DNA of 64,000 bases from Welwitschia mirabilis (Eukaryota; Gnetophyta; Gnetopsida; Welwitschiales), in contig JBOZIK010000001.1 in the NCBI GenBank assembly GCA_051453625.1, forward strand, positions 16,612,135 to 16,676,134, in the 5' to 3' direction. This document shows positions 60,141 to 64,000 of the stretch, piece after piece. Within the stretch, counting starts at the first letter, position 1; the number at the start of each line of letters is the position of its first letter. The position numbers were made by a program, and so were the translations under genes. The notes beneath the pieces were generated by a model, which saw nothing but the letters and a program-made list of their open reading frames with translations, searched no databases and had not been told where the DNA came from.

Positions 60141-61340
60141 AATGACAAGAGAAAAGTATTTCTCATTAAGAGGGGCTTCCAAGACAAGTGCTTCTATCAT
60201 GTTTAAAGTTTTATTAGTAGATGACTCATAAATTTTTAACCTTTATCCATTAACTTTTTGAATTTTCTTAGTGTTTGGATCAGAGGCTTTAACTATGCCA
60301 TTAGAATATAATTTTGCTATAATATAAGGACCTAATTATTTAGAGGTTAACTTGTTTTATAAAAGGTGTATCTGAGTATTATATAAAAGAACAGTTGACT
60401 AGGTTTAAATTGCTTATAAAGAATCTTTTTATCATGTTTGAACTTAGCTTGAGCTTTATGAATGAGTTGATAATGTATGGCATAAGTACATTTTTCATCT
60501 AAATGGTCAATTTGGACTAATTGAGTTTTAAGATTTTTGTCCAAGTTTACAAGATTAAGTTAATGGATGAATCGATAAGAGTTATAGCAAACATCAAATG
60601 ACAAGACATAAAATTTCTTGTATAGAATTTCATATGGTTAGAAACCTAGAGAGTTGTACCAAGTTTTATAGTAATCCTAAAGAACATCATTAAGTTTAGA
60701 GGACCACATTTTTTTATCGATAAAGACTAACTTTAGAACATCTTTTTAACTTCTTTATTAGTGTTTTCAGCTTAGCCATTAGTTTAGAGATGATAAGCAC
60801 ATCTAATTCTATTTTTAATGCTAATAGATAAAAGAATTTTTTGAAAAAGATGATTAATGAAATGAGTTTTTTTATCATTAACAATGATTCTTAGAAAATA
60901 AAAACATTGAAAAATATGAGTTTGAACAAAATTGTAAATGGTTCAAACATCATTTTTGGTAGTAGGAATAGCTTTGACCACTAAATTAATTAATGGCCAC
61001 CAAGATAAAAAATTTTTCATGAGAAGGTGGTTTTATAGGGCCTATAAAGTCAATTCTCTAATAATTAAAATGTTCATGTTTAAGCATAGTTTTAAGAAAC
61101 ATATCTTGAGAATGAGTAAGGCTATCATAACTTTGACAGGCATCACACCTTCTAGCAAATTCAATAAAATTTTTAAAAAGAGTAGGCTAATAAAATCTAG
61201 AGTGAAGAATTTTCATGATAATTTTTTGGTCACTAAAGTATTCCTCACATACCCCAATGTGGTAAAGTTTAAGAATTTCTAAGCTTTTCCACTCAGGCAC
61301 ATACCTATACATGATTTAGTCTTTGCATCTTATATAAATA
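60140..61340 (-). pseudogene. Integrase remnant, unit F
   Basis: C-terminal region open at 60347-60544 (L-D-E-K-C-T-Y-A-I-H, then H-K-A-Q-A-K-F-K-H-D-K-K), core at about 60750-61040, zinc-binding region at about 61080-61310. Stops and indels present. Confidence 0.75.
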
Positions 61341-61507
61341 TGGGGTTCATTCCATTCATAGTCATCGATCCCTTGGATAAAATATTTGCTTTAGTTATGA
61401 TTTCAATGCTAAGGCATTTTCATAGTAATAAGGTAGTTCACAATATCAGCATACCAAGAAGTAAGTTGAGTAGAATAAATGATGTAAATTTATTCAATAA
61501 TAAATAG

Positions 61508-62750
61508 TTATTCATTGGAAAAGGAGTTGTTTATAGGAAGTTCATCATAAATAAAAGAACACTGAGATAAGTGATCTGCAGTGTTATTATGTTTTTCAGC
61601 TTTATCGATGGTGAGAATGAATTCTTGCATGAGAAGGATGCACCTAACAAGTTTGACACTAGAATCTTTCTTAGTCATAAGATAGCATATGATTGCATGA
61701 TCTATGTAAACATTTATTTGAAAGCCAAGAAGATAATGTTGAAGATGATCAAGGTAAATAATAATGATAAGTATTTCACTCTTAGTAGTAGTGAAGTTGG
61801 ATTGAACTTGGAACAAAGTTTTACTAAGATAGAATATGACTTTAAAATCATTTTTATATTTTTAGCCAAAAACCTCACCTATAGTAATTTTGCTTACATT
61901 ACACATAAGTTTAAAATCTTTAATTCAATCAAATCCATGACAATAGGTTCAAAAGAAATATTTTCCTTAAGTGTATTAAATGCAATTTGACATGAATCAT
62001 TCCAATTAAATTTAGTATCTTTTTCAAGTAATAGATAAAGGGGTTTACAAACCTTATCATAATCATGAATAAAATAATGATAAAAACCAGCATAACTAAG
62101 AAATGATCTAACTTGTTTAACATTAGTTGGAGTGCTAAGGTTTTTAATGATATCAAATTTTGTAGGATCCATCTTAATCCCTTTCTTCAAAATGTGATGA
62201 CCTAAACATGTTTAACAAGGATTAAACTCTTTTTCCAACTCAAATATAGGCCACTCTCTATACATTAATTCAAGAATTTCTCTAATCTTTCTATGGTTTT
62301 TTTAAAGATTTCACCAAAGTTGAAGAAGTCATTTATAAGATTTTAATAGAATCTTCTATCATGTCAAAATTAATCCTTATCATTTCTTGTTGAAAATTTC
62401 TAATGACATTGCAAAGTATAAAGGGCATTCTCTAAAGGCAAAGATTCCAAAGGGTAAGGTAAAGATTGTTTTGGCTTTGTCTTCACTTACTATGCAAACT
62501 TGATTATGGTAACTATACCGATTAAAAAAATAATAGTAGGCATAACCTTATATTATATTAAGTACTTGATTAAAAAAGTCTAAAGGACAATTATCTTTTT
62601 TATTGATCTCATTAAGTTTTCTAAAATCAATGCACATTCTTCATTTTTTACTCATTTTGGGAACTACTACTAAAGGGTTAAACCACTTACTATTGATATA
62701 GCATATATGATCTTGACATCCATAAGTTTAAAAATTTCATCTTTAACAAT
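61508..62750 (-). pseudogene. Reverse transcriptase-RNase H remnant, unit F
   Basis: RNase H is open at 61508-61816: I-N-V-Y-I-D-H-A, Y-L-M-T-K-K-D-S-S, R-C-I-L-L-M-Q-E-F and A-D-H-L-S-Q. Thumb/connection is open at 61894-62190: V-R-S-F-L-S-Y-A-G-F-Y, H-D-Y, K-P-L-Y-L-L-L-E-K-D. The palm follows to about 62560 and fingers to about 62690. This is the best-kept RNase H of the array, but the frames do not join. Confidence 0.85.
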
Positions 62751-63209
62751 TATTAGACTATAGAAAAAGGGATGGCAACTAAGTCTTTATGGATCTAAGC
62801 AAAGGTATCTTCTTTAGAATTTAAGAGTGACATGAAGTTGGATTCTTGTTGAGGAGTAAGAAGTTCACTTATTATCAAGGGTTTCTTAATATTATTAGAT
62901 AGAAAAATGTATTTCATACCTTTAGGCAATTTCTTAAGTTCTAAGTTGGAATTTTCCATTATCGTCCTATCTGTCATGGATATGATAGACATCGGATGAT
63001 ACTCTTCAAAAATGTATACTAATAAATAAGCATGTTTAGTTTCCTCCTAATTGACATATTCCTTATTCTCAAACCCAAAATAGTGTATTTCAATAAGGTT
63101 ATCATACAAAGTTGGTTTTTATAGCATTATCAATCTCTTCTTAATTGGCTAATGTTGTAAAAACAAGGTTGATTTAAGTTCTTCTTATAAATTAAACTCA
63201 TCTCCCATG

Positions 63210-63640
63210 TTTGTTTTAGTGGAATCAAAAACTCGAATGGTAAACTTCTTATTTCCTATATAACATTCCATCATTATAGTCTGTGTATCAATAATACAGT
63301 GGGCAATTGCATAAAAGGCTCTTTCTAAGAATAGTGGATAACCTCCATCATGTTCTACCTCAATGATGACCACATCTATGGGATAAAAAGATTTTTTAAT
63401 TTGGATGACTAGGTTCTTAATAATTCCTAATAGTTTCTTAATTAAAGTATCAACTAACTCTAAGATAATTCATGTAGGTTCTATTCTATTTTCTAACCTA
63501 AGTCTTTTACATATGTAAAGAGGTATGATGTTAACACTAGATCCTCTGTCAATTAAAGATTTTTCAATTCTTTTATTTCCTTCCATGGTGATATTAATAG
63601 TTGCTACTCTAGAATCTTTAAATTTAGGACACTTTTTCAT
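63210..63640 (-). pseudogene. Aspartic protease remnant, unit F
   Basis: The C-terminal half is open at 63185-63373: V-V/I-I-I-E-V-E-H-D-G-G-Y-P-L-F-L-E-R-A-F-Y, then I-I-D-T-Q-T. The G of the L-L-G flap-associated motif is E here. The N-terminal half with the catalytic region is at about 63400-63570, in another frame. Confidence 0.75.
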
Positions 63641-64000
63641 GACTAATTTGAAAATAGATTGATCAAAAAAAAATTTTCTAGGAATGGTACATTTTTATTT
63701 TCTTCTTACTAGGTATTTCCACAACTTAGAATATTAAGAATTCTCTTGTAAGAGTTTCTAAAAAGATAAGTTGATGTTTAATTCTTACATCAAGGTTTTC
63801 AAATGCTCCTCAAACATAGGATTCATGTTTAACCTATCAAGCTAAGAAGTAGATGGTTTCTTTCCTTTGTTTTCTTGTAAAGAATTTTAATGGTTGTTTT
63901 AGCATGTGATGTTAATGGAAAGTTGTACGAGTCCAAAATTTCTACATCATTTTCCTCATTACTTTTTTTATTATTTTTGGAAGTTGAAACCCCATGGGTA
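63640..64000 (-). pseudogene. gag remnant, unit F (partial)
   Basis: C-terminal gag sequence collinear with 24350-24710 of unit B; runs off the window before the zinc knuckle. Confidence 0.6.

Larger units (their letters stand above)
58067..64000 (-). mobile_element. Unit F: decayed element running off the window
   Basis: 3' region, integrase, RNase H, reverse transcriptase, protease and the start (in this direction) of gag. About 100 bp of the reverse transcriptase fingers region are missing near 62748. The rest of gag and the 5' LTR should lie beyond 64000. Confidence 0.85.

Noticed and set aside
61571-61990. 139-residue plus-strand open frame, the longest N-free frame here
   Set aside because: Antisense shadow of RNase H of unit F, which reads correctly on the minus strand at 61508-61816.

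Overview
The window is about 64 kb of very AT-rich, intron-free, gene-poor DNA with ten runs of N. It looks like pericentromeric or otherwise silenced heterochromatin of a flowering plant. The evidence is decayed plant Ty3/gypsy LTR retrotransposons of the Athila/Tat (OTA) kind: a primer-binding site matching the 3' end of tRNA-Asp, reverse transcriptase with an F-M-D-D-F-S active site and CIDFRKLNE and SGYNQ-type motifs, a long non-coding stretch between pol and the 3' LTR, and LTRs over 1 kb long. I found no intact host gene, tRNA, rRNA, CRISPR array or bacterial-type operon. The species cannot be named from the sequence alone.

Layout. 1-9175: AT-rich DNA without a convincing gene. It holds a 36-bp minisatellite at the left edge, an (AT)n tract, an isolated tRNA-iMet-type primer-binding-site match, a purine-rich GGTGAA-type repeat and a decayed coding-like patch with a 27-bp tandem repeat. 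9176-16657: minus-strand retroelement unit A, with its 3' LTR at the left, cut off at a 100-N gap inside gag. 16758-17480: a short stretch unlike the element. 17481-64000: a long minus-strand array of the same family. Its LTRs lie at 17481, 26704, 39397 and 56732. The last three each have a primer-binding site on the left and a polypurine-tract region on the right, so one LTR is shared by two neighbouring internal regions (units B, C, D, E, F).

Unit E is split by a second, plus-strand retroelement of a related family (47568-55159). This one has two LTRs of about 1.07-1.09 kb, a tRNA-Asp-like primer-binding site, gag, protease and reverse transcriptase remnants, and a 5-bp target duplication (AAGTT/GAGTT). 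It landed in the zinc-knuckle part of the host element's gag.

All gag-pol copies are dead. They carry many stops and frameshifts, and most visible changes are C-to-T or G-to-A, as expected of long-methylated DNA. In each minus-strand unit the order from right to left is 5' LTR, primer-binding site, leader, gag, protease, a spacer with a hairpin, reverse transcriptase, RNase H, integrase, a 2-2.5 kb 3' region that holds antisense open frames, polypurine tract, 3' LTR. Three observations stand out: the shared-LTR tandem array, a hairpin motif built on CTATCATCC/GGATGATAG that recurs at matching places in the units and in the nested element, and an antisense open frame in the 3' region that stays nearly open in separate copies.
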